Positions 25,795 to 34,558 of a stretch of 64,000 nucleotides of DNA are shown piece by piece. The position numbers were made by a program, and so were the translations under genes. The stretch lies in contig JANMTS010000074.1 in NCBI GenBank assembly GCA_031390755.1, positions 1 to 64,000 on the forward strand, in the 5' to 3' direction. Within the stretch, counting starts at the first letter, position 1; the number at the start of each line of letters is the position of its first letter. This stretch comes from DATMER01 sp031390755. Lineage in GTDB: Bacteria; Acidobacteriota; Thermoanaerobaculia; Multivoradales; UBA5704. Below the pieces are notes generated by a model. That model was not told where the DNA came from. It was given only the letters and a program-made list of their open reading frames with translations, and made no database searches.

Positions 25795-27618
25795 ATGTCG
25801 GCGTTCAAGTCGAAAGATTCCGTCCGCGAAGGCGATCCATTCCTCGAATCGAGCGACTCAGGCGAAGGCTCCGGCGATGTAAGCCGGCGATCCTTCTTGC
25901 GCTGGAGCGCGCTGGCCGGCGCCGGGGCTTCGGTGGCGGGCGCGCTCCCCAGGGCCTCGGCGGCCGATGGTCCCGGCCCGATCTCCCAGCCGGCGCGCGA
26001 GATCGAGGAGCTGACGATCGCCGAGATGCAGCAAGGGATGGAGCGCGGAGGGCTCAGCTCCCAGGACCTGGTCCGCATGTATCTGGAGCGCATCGAGACG
26101 CTGGACGCCGGGGCCGGCGGGGTCAACTCCGTGATCCAGGTGAATCCCCAGGCGCGCGCCATCGCGAAGGCTCGCGACCGGGAGCGCAAGGCCGGCACGG
26201 TGCGCGGGCCGCTCCACGGCATCCCCATCCTTCTCAAGGACAACATCGACACCGGCGACCGCATGATGACGACCGCCGGCTCCTTCGCGCTGGTCGGCAG
26301 CCCCGCGCCCCACGACTCGACGGTGGCCGAGCGCCTCCGCGCGGCGGGCGCGGTCATCCTGGGCAAGGCGAACCTGAGCGAATGGGCGAACTTCCGCGGG
26401 TTCTCGTCGTCCAGCGGCTGGAGCGGCGTGGGCGGCGCGACCCGCAATCCGTATTACCTCGACCGCAACCCGTGCGGCTCCAGCGCCGGCTCGGCCGCGG
26501 CCGTGTCTGCCAATTTCTGCGCCGCCGCCCTGGGCACGGAAACCGATGGCTCGATCGTCTGCCCCAGCTCGCTCTGCGGCGTGGTGGGCATCAAGCCGAC
26601 CGTGGGGCTGACCAGCCGCGCCGGGGTGGTTCCCATCTCCCACTCGCAGGACACGGTCGGACCGCACGGCCGCCGGGTGGCCGACGCCGCCGCGGTGCTG
26701 GGCGCGCTGACCGGCGTCGACCCGCGCGACCCGGCCACCCAGGCGAGCGCCGGTCACTTCCACGCCGACTACACGCAGTTTCTCGATCCGGACGGCCTCC
26801 AGGGCGCCCGCATCGGCGTGCTGCGCAGCGGCGTGACCGGCTACAGCGCGGTCACGGATGCGATCTTCGAGGAGGCTCTCGCAGCCATGGCTGACGCCGG
26901 CGCGGTGATCGTGGACCCGGCGGACATCCCGACCATGGACCAGCTGCTGACCGACCAGGCCGAGCTGATCGTGCTGGTGCGGGAGTTCAAGACGGATCTG
27001 AACGCCTATCTCGCCACCCGCACGGGCGTGCCGGTCCACACCATGGCCGACGTCATCGACTTCAACCTCGCCCACGCCGAGCAGGAGCTCAAGTGGTTCG
27101 GCCAGGAGTGGTTCGAGCTCGCGGAAGCCGAGATCTTCAGCGAGCAGGAGTACATCGACGCCCTGGCGCGCAGCCACAGCCTGTCGCGCGAGCAGGGGAT
27201 CGACGCGGTGCTCCAGGAGCACGGCCTGGACGCCCTGGTCGCCCCCACCGGCTCGCCGGCCTGGCCGACCGACCTGGTGAACGGCGATCACTTCCTGGGC
27301 GCCAGCTCGTTCCCGGCGGCGATGGCCGGGTACCCGATGATCAGCCTGAACGGCGGCTTCGCGTTCGGGCTGCCGGTCGGCATCAGCTTCATCGGCACGG
27401 CGTTCAGCGAGCCCGGGCTGATCAAGATCGCGTCCGGCTTCGAGCACGTGATCGACGCGCGGCGGGCGCCGCGGTTCCTGCCCACGCTGGCGCTACCCGC
27501 CGGGACCGACGCCCTTGCCCAGTCGGATCGCGCGTCGCGGGAGTCCGGCCGGCTGGCGCGGCTGAAGGCTCTGGCCGCCGCCGGACCGAGGCTCCGCCTG
27601 CGTCCGCGCTACGTCTGA
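25795..27618 (+). CDS. Tat-exported amidase (amidase signature family)
   Basis: 607 aa. A twin-arginine signal S-R-R-S-F-L-R-W starts at residue 30, followed by a hydrophobic stretch and A-S-A, so export is by Tat. The amidase-signature domain carries the Ser-cisSer-Lys triad: L-K-D-N-I holds the Lys, and G-S-S-A-G-S-A-A-A-V holds the serines. These enzymes hydrolyse carboxamides; the substrate cannot be read from the sequence. AAAGGAG lies 8 nt before the chosen ATG. The upstream frame is open for 67 more codons but lacks such a site and would push the Tat signal far inward. Flanked by hicAB and a diguanylate cyclase gene. Confidence 0.92.
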   Translation: MSAFKSKDSVREGDPFLESSDSGEGSGDVSRRSFLRWSALAGAGASVAGALPRASAADGPGPISQPAREIEELTIAEMQQGMERGGLSSQDLVRMYLERIETLDAGAGGVNSVIQVNPQARAIAKARDRERKAGTVRGPLHGIPILLKDNIDTGDRMMTTAGSFALVGSPAPHDSTVAERLRAAGAVILGKANLSEWANFRGFSSSSGWSGVGGATRNPYYLDRNPCGSSAGSAAAVSANFCAAALGTETDGSIVCPSSLCGVVGIKPTVGLTSRAGVVPISHSQDTVGPHGRRVADAAAVLGALTGVDPRDPATQASAGHFHADYTQFLDPDGLQGARIGVLRSGVTGYSAVTDAIFEEALAAMADAGAVIVDPADIPTMDQLLTDQAELIVLVREFKTDLNAYLATRTGVPVHTMADVIDFNLAHAEQELKWFGQEWFELAEAEIFSEQEYIDALARSHSLSREQGIDAVLQEHGLDALVAPTGSPAWPTDLVNGDHFLGASSFPAAMAGYPMISLNGGFAFGLPVGISFIGTAFSEPGLIKIASGFEHVIDARRAPRFLPTLALPAGTDALAQSDRASRESGRLARLKALAAAGPRLRLRPRYV

Positions 27619-27637
27619 CGAGCCCCTTCCAGAGACG

Positions 27638-27700
27638 CCCGGCGCGGAGACCTGAGGAAACCGCGCCGGGTGTCCGCCGGGTGTCCGCCGAGTGTCCGCC
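27638..27700 (+). terminator. Hairpin after the amidase gene followed by three GTGTCCGCC repeats
   Basis: CCCGGCGCGG at 27638-27647 pairs perfectly with CCGCGCCGGG at 27661-27670 across a 13-nt loop, 20 bp past the amidase stop. There is no T-tract, so any termination would be atypical or Rho-assisted. The right arm runs straight into three 11-bp tandem units, GGGTGTCCGCC twice and GAGTGTCCGCC once (27668-27700). Confidence 0.5.
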
Positions 27701-27726
27701 GGCACCCTGACCGCCTCCGGCCCTGG

Positions 27727-27732
27727 TATAGT
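27727..27732 (+). promoter_or_regulatory. Extended -10 box (TATAGT) of the diguanylate cyclase gene
   Basis: TGG followed by TATAGT forms an extended -10 element 29 bp before the ATG. The predicted leader of about 23 nt contains GGGAG as a weak ribosome binding site. No good -35 hexamer is visible, as expected for extended -10 promoters. Confidence 0.5.
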
Positions 27733-27761
27733 TCCCCCACTCTCCCTCGGGAGCGACAGAC

Positions 27762-28871
27762 ATGACGCCGGCCCCACGCGAGGCAGATCCCCGCACGTTG
27801 GAGACGTCGACCGCCCTTGCGGCGATCGAGCGTGAGCGTTTCAGCTCGTACTCGCCGCTCGTCCGCAATCTCCACTGGCTGGCGGCCGTGCTGGTCATCC
27901 TTTATGGCGTCATCACGCCGGGCGCCGACCGGGTGATCCTGGGATCGCTCGCGGGCGGCATGATCCTGTACACGCTCGCCCTGCACTCCCGCCTCCTCGG
28001 CAGGCTCAGCGTGGAGCGGCGGATACTCCTGGAAACGGCGCTCGACCTCGCCTGGATCACCGCGGTGATCCTCGTGTCCGGCGCGATGTTCAGCCCGTTC
28101 TTCTTCCTCTACTACCTGGTGATCTACGCGGGCTCGCCCACGGTGAGCCGGCGGCAGACCTATCTCAAGGCCGGGGCCGCCACGGTCCTGGCGGTGAGCG
28201 TGGTCTTCCTGCTGGATGCCGGATTGGAATCGGGGATCTCGACCACGCTCCTCAAGCTCTCCCCCGCCGACTGGTGGGCGGCGGCGCTGAGCCTGATCTG
28301 GCCGCTCACCGGGCTATGGCTGGTGGCCTACTTCTTCGCCGAATCGGGGAGCCTGGGAGCCGATCTCCAGCGCTCGCTCTACCTGGCGGCGCACACGGAC
28401 GTCCTGACCGGCCTGCCGAACCTGCGGTACTTCACCGCCATGTCGGACCTGAGGGGAAAGATCGGCAAGCCGTACACCCTGGTGACGGTCGACGCCGACT
28501 ATCTGAAGCGGACCAACGACACCTATGGGCATGCGAGCGGCGACGAGCTGATCCGCACGGTGGCCGAGGCGCTGCGCAGCGCGGCGCGCGGCGACGACCT
28601 GTGCTCGCGCATCGGCGGCGACGAGTTCATCGTGCGCCTGGAGGGGGCCACGCGGGAAGGCGGCCTGTCCTACTGCCGCCGGGTCCGGCACTATCTCTCG
28701 GAGCATCCCCTGAAGATCCGGGAGGTGATCCTGCCGATCTCGGTCTCCACGGGCCTCGCCTCGTTTCCCGAGCACGGCAAGACGCTCTCGGAGGTCACCA
28801 AGAAGGCCGACGACGCGCTGTACGTGAGCAAGCGGGAAGGCCGCTCCCGGGACAATATCTCGGCGGCCTGA
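27762..28871 (+). CDS. Membrane-bound diguanylate cyclase (GGDEF)
   Basis: 369 aa. Five or six membrane helices fill residues 35-192, then a GGDEF domain begins at H-T-D-V-L-T-G-L-P-N. The active loop G-G-D-E-F is at 285-289, and the metal and substrate residues in V-D-A-D-Y-L-K-R-T-N-D-T-Y-G-H are intact. R-G-D-D at 276-279 is an inhibitory I-site (RxxD five residues before GGDEF), so product inhibition by c-di-GMP is expected. The membrane part has no recognisable ligand domain. The enzyme makes c-di-GMP from two GTP and probably senses a membrane or envelope state. Confidence 0.94.
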   Translation: MTPAPREADPRTLETSTALAAIERERFSSYSPLVRNLHWLAAVLVILYGVITPGADRVILGSLAGGMILYTLALHSRLLGRLSVERRILLETALDLAWITAVILVSGAMFSPFFFLYYLVIYAGSPTVSRRQTYLKAGAATVLAVSVVFLLDAGLESGISTTLLKLSPADWWAAALSLIWPLTGLWLVAYFFAESGSLGADLQRSLYLAAHTDVLTGLPNLRYFTAMSDLRGKIGKPYTLVTVDADYLKRTNDTYGHASGDELIRTVAEALRSAARGDDLCSRIGGDEFIVRLEGATREGGLSYCRRVRHYLSEHPLKIREVILPISVSTGLASFPEHGKTLSEVTKKADDALYVSKREGRSRDNISAA

Positions 28872-28908
28872 GACGATGTCCGACAAGCCGCCGGCGTCAC
28901 GGCAAAGA

Positions 28909-29030
28909 ATCCTCACCCCCTGGCCCCCTCTCCCGGGGAGAGAGGGGGAACCCCCGCCCCTCCTGAATTCCTGCCTTTGGGTGGCGGCGCCCCCTCTCCC
29001 CCTGGGAGTGGGGGTCGGGGGGTGAGGACT
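28909..29030. repeat. Dispersed long inverted-repeat element, copy B
   Basis: Ends ATCCTCACCCCC and GGGGGTGAGGACT. The reverse complement of its centre matches copy A (24512-24676), including the GAGAGGGGGCGCC-x-CCACCCAAA block and GGGGGTTCCCCCTCTC. It is shorter than copy A because the arms differ. It lies between the cyclase stop and the ada promoter, where it may also serve as a transcript-end structure. Confidence 0.65.
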
Positions 29031-29102
29031 CCACGCGATGTCCTCTCCTCTACGATCCACTTCGACAGCAAACTCCGGGTGGCACGCCTTCCGGCGCCGC
29101 GG

Positions 29103-29108
29103 TACCTT
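29103..29108 (+). promoter_or_regulatory. -10-like box (TACCTT) exactly 6 nt before the ada ATG
   Basis: TACCTT, then AGGGCC, then ATG. The spacing predicts transcription starting at or next to the A of the start codon (leaderless mRNA), and there is no usable Shine-Dalgarno. The same geometry recurs at three other genes in this window. Confidence 0.45.
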
Positions 29109-29114
29109 AGGGCC

Positions 29115-30224
29115 ATGGCAAACGACCTCACCCACCAGCAAGCAGCACAGCCGATCGACCCGGGTATTGACCGCGATATTGACCGGGAAACGGCCTGGGC
29201 CGCGGTGGAGGCGCGCGACAGCCGCCTCGACGGCAGCTTCGTCTATGCGGTGGCCTCGACGGGCATCTACTGCCGGCCGTCGTGCCCGTCGCGCCGGCCG
29301 AATCCCCGCGGCGTCGCCTTCTTCTCCGGGCCGGACGAGGCGGAGAAGGAGGGCTATCGGGCCTGCCGCCGCTGCCGGCCGCGCAGCGCCGGCCCCACCG
29401 ATCCCGAGCGGTCGGTCGAGCGCGCCCGGGCCTGGCTGGACGACCACCTGGACGAGCCGGTCACGCTGGCCGGGCTCGGCGAGGCCGTGGGCCTGAGCCC
29501 CTGGTATCTGCAACGGACCTTCAAGCGCCTCACCGGGCTGACTCCCAAGGAGTACTCCGCCGCCCGCCGCCTGGAGAGGCTCAAGTCGAACCTCAGGAAA
29601 GGAGACGACGTGACCACAGCGACCTACGACGCCGGCTACGGTTCCGGCAGCCGCGTCTACGAGCAGTCCGACGCCCGCCTGGGCATGACGCCCGCCACCT
29701 ACCGCCGCGGCGGCCGGGGCGCGGCCATCCGCTATCTCGTCACCGACTCGCCGCTCGGCCGCATGCTGGTCGCGGCCACCGACCGCGGCGTCTGCGCCGT
29801 GAGCTTCGGAGCCGCGGACGCGGACCTCGAGGCCGGCCTTCACAAGGAGTATCCCAACGCGGAGATCCGGCAGGGGGACGACCCGGTGCTGGAGGCCTGG
29901 GCCGGAGAGATCCTCCGCCATCTGGAGGGCGACGGTCCGCGCCTCGCTCTTCCTCTTGATATCCAGGCCACGGCGTTCCAGTGGCGGGTCTGGCGGGCCC
30001 TCCAGGAGATCCCGCGCGGCGAGACGCGCTCCTATGGAGAGGTCGCGGCCTCGCTCGGCCGTCCCAGCGCCGCGCGTGCCGTGGCCCGGGCCTGCGCGAG
30101 CAACCGGGTCGCCCTGGCCGTCCCCTGCCACCGCGTGGTCCGTGGAGACCGGGAGGCCGGGGGCTATCGCTGGGGCGAGGAGCGCAAGCGGCAGCTCCTG
30201 GAGATGGAGAGACAGGCCACGTGA
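29115..30224 (+). CDS. ada: Ada, methylated-DNA repair protein and AraC-type activator
   Basis: 369 aa. The N-terminal Ada zinc domain has Cys53, Cys57, Cys84 and Cys87, the same spacing as Cys38/42/69/72 of E. coli Ada, so Cys53 is the predicted methyl-phosphotriester acceptor. An AraC-type double helix-turn-helix follows (about 100-195). The C-terminal Ogt-type domain has the P-C-H-R-V motif with acceptor Cys338 for O6-methylguanine. Self-methylation at Cys53 would switch it to an activator of its own operon. The stop overlaps the alkA GTG start by 4 bp, so this is a compact ada-alkA adaptive-response operon. Confidence 0.95.
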   Translation: MANDLTHQQAAQPIDPGIDRDIDRETAWAAVEARDSRLDGSFVYAVASTGIYCRPSCPSRRPNPRGVAFFSGPDEAEKEGYRACRRCRPRSAGPTDPERSVERARAWLDDHLDEPVTLAGLGEAVGLSPWYLQRTFKRLTGLTPKEYSAARRLERLKSNLRKGDDVTTATYDAGYGSGSRVYEQSDARLGMTPATYRRGGRGAAIRYLVTDSPLGRMLVAATDRGVCAVSFGAADADLEAGLHKEYPNAEIRQGDDPVLEAWAGEILRHLEGDGPRLALPLDIQATAFQWRVWRALQEIPRGETRSYGEVAASLGRPSAARAVARACASNRVALAVPCHRVVRGDREAGGYRWGEERKRQLLEMERQAT

Positions 30225-31120
30225 GGCTCTCCGTCTTGAAGCTGACACTGCCCCCGGATTTCGACTTCGACTGGACGCTGGGCTTCCTCGCGGCGCGGGT
30301 CGTCAATTCGCTGGAGACTGTGACGGACGGCGAGGCTCATGGATTCCGTGAATACCACCGGAGCGTGAGGGTGGACGGCCGGCCGCTCGCCCTGGCCATC
30401 CGCATCGAGCCGGGGACGCTGACCGTCCGCAGCTCGCCGCAGCTTCCGCCCGCGAAGCTGCGGCGGCTCGTCACGAGGCTGTTCGACCTGGACGTGGACC
30501 TCCCCGCCTTCCACCGGATGGCCGAGGCCGATCCGCTCCTCGCCGGTCTCGTGGCGGCCCGGCCGTGGATCCGGCTGCCGCAGTATCTCGATCCGTTCGA
30601 GGGGACGATCCGGGCGATCCTGGGGCAGCAGGTCAGCCTCGCCGCCGCAAGCACCATGGTGGACCGGCTCGTCCGGAAGGTCGGAGAGCCGGCCCCGAGT
30701 CTCGAAGAGGGCACCCTCCCCCTGCTGGCCTTCCCCCAGCCCGAAGCCGTGGCCGCCCTGGGCCACGAGGGCCTCCTCTCCCTGGGCCTGACCCGGGCGA
30801 AGGCCGCCTCCCTCCACGGCCTCGCCCTCGCCGTCCTCGACGGAACCGTGGACTGGGACTGGCTGAGATCCGCGCCAGCGGCAGAGGCGGAGACCGCGCT
30901 CGACGCCCTCCCCGGCATCGGCCCCTGGACCGCCTCCTACGTCCGCATGCGCAGCCTCGGGGACCGCGACGCCTTCCCCGCCGCCGACCTCGGAGTCATC
31001 AAGGCCTTCCGAGCCCGCCGGCCGGAATCCGCCACCCCCGCGCTGGCCCAGGCGCACGCCGAGCTCTGGCGCCCTTGGCGGGCGTACGCGACGCTGCATC
31101 TTTGGCACTCGCTGGGGTGA
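30221..31120 (+). CDS. alkA: AlkA-type DNA-3-methyladenine glycosylase II
   Basis: 299 aa from the GTG that overlaps the ada stop (GTGA). N-terminal AlkA_N domain, then the helix-hairpin-helix glycosylase fold with L-P-G-I-G-P-W-T-A-S-Y and catalytic Asp256 in A-F-P-A-A-D-L-G. R-A-I-L-G-Q-Q-V-S is the other conserved AlkA block. It removes N3- and N7-alkylated purines. Coupling to ada explains its induction by alkylation damage. Confidence 0.95.
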   Translation: MRLSVLKLTLPPDFDFDWTLGFLAARVVNSLETVTDGEAHGFREYHRSVRVDGRPLALAIRIEPGTLTVRSSPQLPPAKLRRLVTRLFDLDVDLPAFHRMAEADPLLAGLVAARPWIRLPQYLDPFEGTIRAILGQQVSLAAASTMVDRLVRKVGEPAPSLEEGTLPLLAFPQPEAVAALGHEGLLSLGLTRAKAASLHGLALAVLDGTVDWDWLRSAPAAEAETALDALPGIGPWTASYVRMRSLGDRDAFPAADLGVIKAFRARRPESATPALAQAHAELWRPWRAYATLHLWHSLG

Positions 31121-31153
31121 GAGGGAGTATTCTAAGGAAGGAGGACGACAAAC

Positions 31154-31441
31154 GTGGCAGACATCCATTCCCTGACCGAGCTCCTGACCCGGGGTGCGGA
31201 CCTGCTGAAATCGGCGGGCGCCCGGGAGGTCTACGTCTTCGGCTCGGTGGCGACCGGCAAGTCTCACCAAGGATCCGATGTGGATCTCGCCGTCTCCGGC
31301 CTTCCTCCCGGCGACTTCTTCGCGACGCTCGCCCGCCTGGGCGACCTCTTCGACCGGCCGGTCGATCTGGTCGACCTGGACCGGTCCAGTCCGTTCACCG
31401 ACTATCTGAAGGCAAAGGGCGACCTGCGGCGTGTGGCCTGA
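31154..31441 (+). CDS. MNT-domain nucleotidyltransferase (MntA-like antitoxin)
   Basis: 95 aa. Minimal nucleotidyltransferase with G-S at 30-31, D-V-D at 42-44 (G-S-x10-D-x-D) and a further acidic cluster V-D-L-V-D-L-D near 70-76. MntA antitoxins AMPylate their HepT partners. GTG start with GGAGG 9 nt upstream. It overlaps the following HepT-like gene by 11 bp, the usual arrangement of a MNT/HEPN type VII pair. Confidence 0.87.
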   Translation: MADIHSLTELLTRGADLLKSAGAREVYVFGSVATGKSHQGSDVDLAVSGLPPGDFFATLARLGDLFDRPVDLVDLDRSSPFTDYLKAKGDLRRVA

Positions 31442-31931
31442 GCTGAAGGATCAGCTCGCGATCGAGCAGGCACAGCTCCAGCAACTCTTCGAGGTCCACT
31501 CTCCTCTCCTGGAGCAGAGCCGGCACCAGGAGCCGAACCCGATCGAGCTGTCCGCCCTGGGGGCTTTCCTCCATTCGTTCTACACGGGAGTTGAGAACCT
31601 GTTCCGCCGCGTCACACTGGAGCTCGGAGACGACCTTCCTCAAAATGACGCCTGGCACCAACGGCTTCTTCAGCGGATGACGGTGCCGACCGAGAATCGG
31701 CCCGCCCTCCTCTCAACGGATCTGGCGGACCAGCTGAAGGTCTATCTCCAGTTCCGGCACGTCTTCCGCCAGGCCTACTCCTTCCAGCTCCATTGGGAAA
31801 AGATGGCTCCGCTGGTGCTCACCAGCGAGGCTGCCTTCAGCAGCCTCCGTCAGGAAGTCTCCCTCTTCGTCCAGCAGATGGACGAGCCCTCGGGACCTAC
31901 TCCCGCGCCAACACCTCGCCCCGCGCATTGA
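31431..31931 (+). CDS. HepT-like (HEPN) toxin with altered RX4HXY motif
   Basis: 166 aa. The HepT-like family signatures are present: F-x-T-G-V-E-N-L-F-R-R-V, D-A-W-H-Q-R-L-L-Q-R-M, R-P-A-L-L-S, and F-R-H-V-F-R-Q-A-Y followed by L-H-W-E. In the family the last segment is R-x4-H-x-Y, whose His is catalytic for RNA cleavage and whose Tyr is AMPylated by MntA. Here it is Arg109-x4-Gln114-x-Tyr116, so the catalytic His is lost while the modified Tyr stays. GTG start, overlapping the MNT gene; the 3' end overlaps the convergent peptidase gene by 35 bp. It may be an inactive toxin. Confidence 0.8.
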   Translation: MWPELKDQLAIEQAQLQQLFEVHSPLLEQSRHQEPNPIELSALGAFLHSFYTGVENLFRRVTLELGDDLPQNDAWHQRLLQRMTVPTENRPALLSTDLADQLKVYLQFRHVFRQAYSFQLHWEKMAPLVLTSEAAFSSLRQEVSLFVQQMDEPSGPTPAPTPRPAH

Positions 31932-34416
31932 TCATCGCCCGCTTCGGCTTCTTCGGCAGCGTGAGCTGCACATCCACGGGCACGGTCGCCTCCCCCACCA
32001 GGGGCACCACGCCGACGCGGGCGCTCTCGGTCTTGCTGAATTCGACGTAGATGGGCATCAGGGCGCGGAAGTCCTTCGAGACGCCCTGCTGGGAAATCGT
32101 GCCGGTGATCCGGATCTTGCCGCCTTCCCCGGCTCCCACCTTGAGATCAGCCTTGTAGCTGGGAATCTCGGTGCCGTAGACCCATTGGTTGAAGAACCAG
32201 TCCATCTTGCCGTCGCCGGTGGCGTTCATGCCCGGTGTGATGTGCCGCTCCACGACCTTCTGGAAGTCGGCCGTGGTGGCGGCCTTCCCTCCATAGGTCT
32301 CGGTGAAGTCCTTCATCATGGCGATGAACCGGGCGTCGGGGGTCGGCGCAGCCCCGTCCCACATCATCATCCGCAGCATGTGGAGCACGTAGCCACCCTT
32401 GGGGTAGATCAGCGCGTTGTACGCCGAAGGGCTGCGCTGGGTGATCAGCCGGAAGCCCTGCGTGATCGGTCCGGCGTCGTTGGGCGCCACCGCGTTGCCA
32501 GGCGGCTTCTCCAGGATCTCCTTGCGCCGCTCGCGCCAGAAGCGGTCGTGCTCGGCCCAACCCTGCGTGTGCTGCACCGCGAGCCCGGCGGAGAACTCCG
32601 AGAAGCCCTCCTCCAGCCACTGATCGCGGTAGGTGGACGCCCCCACCAGATGGCCCCACCACTGGTGGGCGAACTCGTGAAAGCCCACCTCGTCCACGAA
32701 GTCGGCGAGGCCCTGGCCGCGGAGCCCGAGCACCTGGGAGCGCTGGGTCCCGGTCATGAAGGCGAGGTAGGGCATGAAGATCAACGACGGCCACGACTGG
32801 CCGAAACCCCAGTCGGACTGCTGGGTGATCGCCACGTGCTGCGCGGGCAGCGGCCCGAAGTAAGTCGTGAAGAGACGGGCGGAGTTGACGCCGTCCACCA
32901 GAGCTGACTCCGCCAGACGGGCGGTGTTCATGGTGCCCAGCGTCGGACCGTCGCCGTACCCGCCCGAAGCGCTGGAATACGCGTTGATCTCGCGGACGAT
33001 GTCCGGCGTGCCCGGATTCGTGTAGACCTCGACCTGGAGGCCGCTCTGCTCGTCCGTGCGCTCGGTCTTCTTGAACTTGCCGTAGTTGAACCCGGCCACC
33101 TGCACCGGATGGTCGGTCTTCCACACCGACACGGCCTGCGCGCCCTCGGTGCGCGTCTCGACCTGCCGGCCGACCGAGACGATCTCGTTGCCCGCGGGCA
33201 CGCGGTAGACCAGCTCGAAGTCCGCCATGTCGGAGAAGACGCCCAGGTTCGGATACCAGCTCTCCCGGGCGCCGACCACGAAGTTCTTCTCGCCCGCGTC
33301 CTCCAGCACCTCGTCTCCCTTGTAGACCAGTCGGAGGAGCATCGTCGAGCCCTTCGCCAGCCCTTCCGGGAACACGACCGCGGCGTCGCCGTCCTCCTCT
33401 TCATCCTCCTGGATGAACGCGGCGGGCTTCCAGGCGGGCTCCGCACCCGCGGGATCGGGGGGATTGAGGGAAGCGGGGGCGTAGGACGCCCCGGACAGGC
33501 GAAGCTTCGGCAGGAGGTGGACCGGCAGCACCCGAAGGCCCGCCACCAGGGGTTGGAACCGGATCGTCGTGGTCCCGGCCAGGTCGGCGTCCTTGGCCAC
33601 CGAGGTCTCGACCCGATAGGACAGAGCGTCGGTCAGCCGCTTCTCGGGCACGGCCTTCTTGCGTTCCACCTCGCTCTGGCGATCGGACAGATACCAGATG
33701 CCGCCGCGGTTCGCGTCGGGTACATAGAGGATGCTGTCCTCGCCGCCCAGCCGGACGGACAGCCGGAGCGCCTCGGCGCCGTACGGGTCGACCGCGGCGA
33801 GCGCCGGGGGATACTTCTTGCCGTCGAAGAAGGCCAGGAACGCGCCGCTCGTCAGGCCCGGCGTGTTCAACAGATCCTGAAGGATGCGGATGTGGAAGTT
33901 GGTCCTGAAGTCCTTCTTCTGCCGCCGGAAATGGGCATCGTACGCCTGGACCGCCCTCGGATCCGGCGTCCCGGTCTGCAGCGGAGCGTGCATCTGGATC
34001 TCCGCCGCGGTGTCGTCGCCGAAGAGCAGGACCAACTCGTCGAAGTCCTCGGTCAGGGTCTCGAAGTCCTTGTCGCCGCCCGAGGCGAGAGCGAGCTGGC
34101 GCCGCTCCGCGGGGGTCGCCGGGCTGAGCCGCACGGTCCCCTGGCCGACGAAGACCGCGCCGACCACCCGGCCCTCGACCGGGGCCAGGAAGTGGAAGGC
34201 CCCCGACTTGAACTGGAACCGGAACACGTCCCTCTCCAGGGTCAGCCCCGGCCCCGGCGGCACGGCCACCCGGCCGCCGTCGGGGCGAGCGCCCCGCAGC
34301 GCCTTGTAGACGGGGTCGGCCGCGGGCTCCGCGCCGGCCGACGCCTTCGCGCCCGCAAGCCCGAGACAGAGAAGACAGACGGCGGGGAGGACGCAGCGGC
34401 TCCGGACTCGCAGCAT
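31897..34416 (-). CDS. Exported M1-family metallopeptidase
   Basis: 839 aa. Sec-type signal peptide (residues 1-29). A long N-terminal beta-rich region, an acidic loop Q-E-D-E-E-E-D-G-D near 336-344, then the gluzincin catalytic domain with H-E-F-A-H at 580-584 and the third ligand Glu603 in L-E-E-G-F-S-E-F (18 residues later). A C-terminal region without clear assignment follows. The G-x-M-E-N substrate motif of classical aminopeptidase N is not evident, so an endopeptidase or non-canonical activity is possible. GGGAG precedes the ATG. An AT-rich 40-bp segment separates it from the divergent fungalysin gene and should hold both promoters. Confidence 0.88.
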   Translation of the reverse strand: MLRVRSRCVLPAVCLLCLGLAGAKASAGAEPAADPVYKALRGARPDGGRVAVPPGPGLTLERDVFRFQFKSGAFHFLAPVEGRVVGAVFVGQGTVRLSPATPAERRQLALASGGDKDFETLTEDFDELVLLFGDDTAAEIQMHAPLQTGTPDPRAVQAYDAHFRRQKKDFRTNFHIRILQDLLNTPGLTSGAFLAFFDGKKYPPALAAVDPYGAEALRLSVRLGGEDSILYVPDANRGGIWYLSDRQSEVERKKAVPEKRLTDALSYRVETSVAKDADLAGTTTIRFQPLVAGLRVLPVHLLPKLRLSGASYAPASLNPPDPAGAEPAWKPAAFIQEDEEEDGDAAVVFPEGLAKGSTMLLRLVYKGDEVLEDAGEKNFVVGARESWYPNLGVFSDMADFELVYRVPAGNEIVSVGRQVETRTEGAQAVSVWKTDHPVQVAGFNYGKFKKTERTDEQSGLQVEVYTNPGTPDIVREINAYSSASGGYGDGPTLGTMNTARLAESALVDGVNSARLFTTYFGPLPAQHVAITQQSDWGFGQSWPSLIFMPYLAFMTGTQRSQVLGLRGQGLADFVDEVGFHEFAHQWWGHLVGASTYRDQWLEEGFSEFSAGLAVQHTQGWAEHDRFWRERRKEILEKPPGNAVAPNDAGPITQGFRLITQRSPSAYNALIYPKGGYVLHMLRMMMWDGAAPTPDARFIAMMKDFTETYGGKAATTADFQKVVERHITPGMNATGDGKMDWFFNQWVYGTEIPSYKADLKVGAGEGGKIRITGTISQQGVSKDFRALMPIYVEFSKTESARVGVVPLVGEATVPVDVQLTLPKKPKRAMINARGEVLARE

Positions 34417-34558
34417 GGTGAAAGCTCCCTGGGAGATATCTTTAGCTGTTTTGATTCTAACAGGAGCTCCAGATCCTTCTCAAGGCCCCGGAGACTGTGG
34501 TATACGAACTGTGCTTCCATGCCCCTGATGGGAAATTCATCGTCCAGGAGGTGAACGA

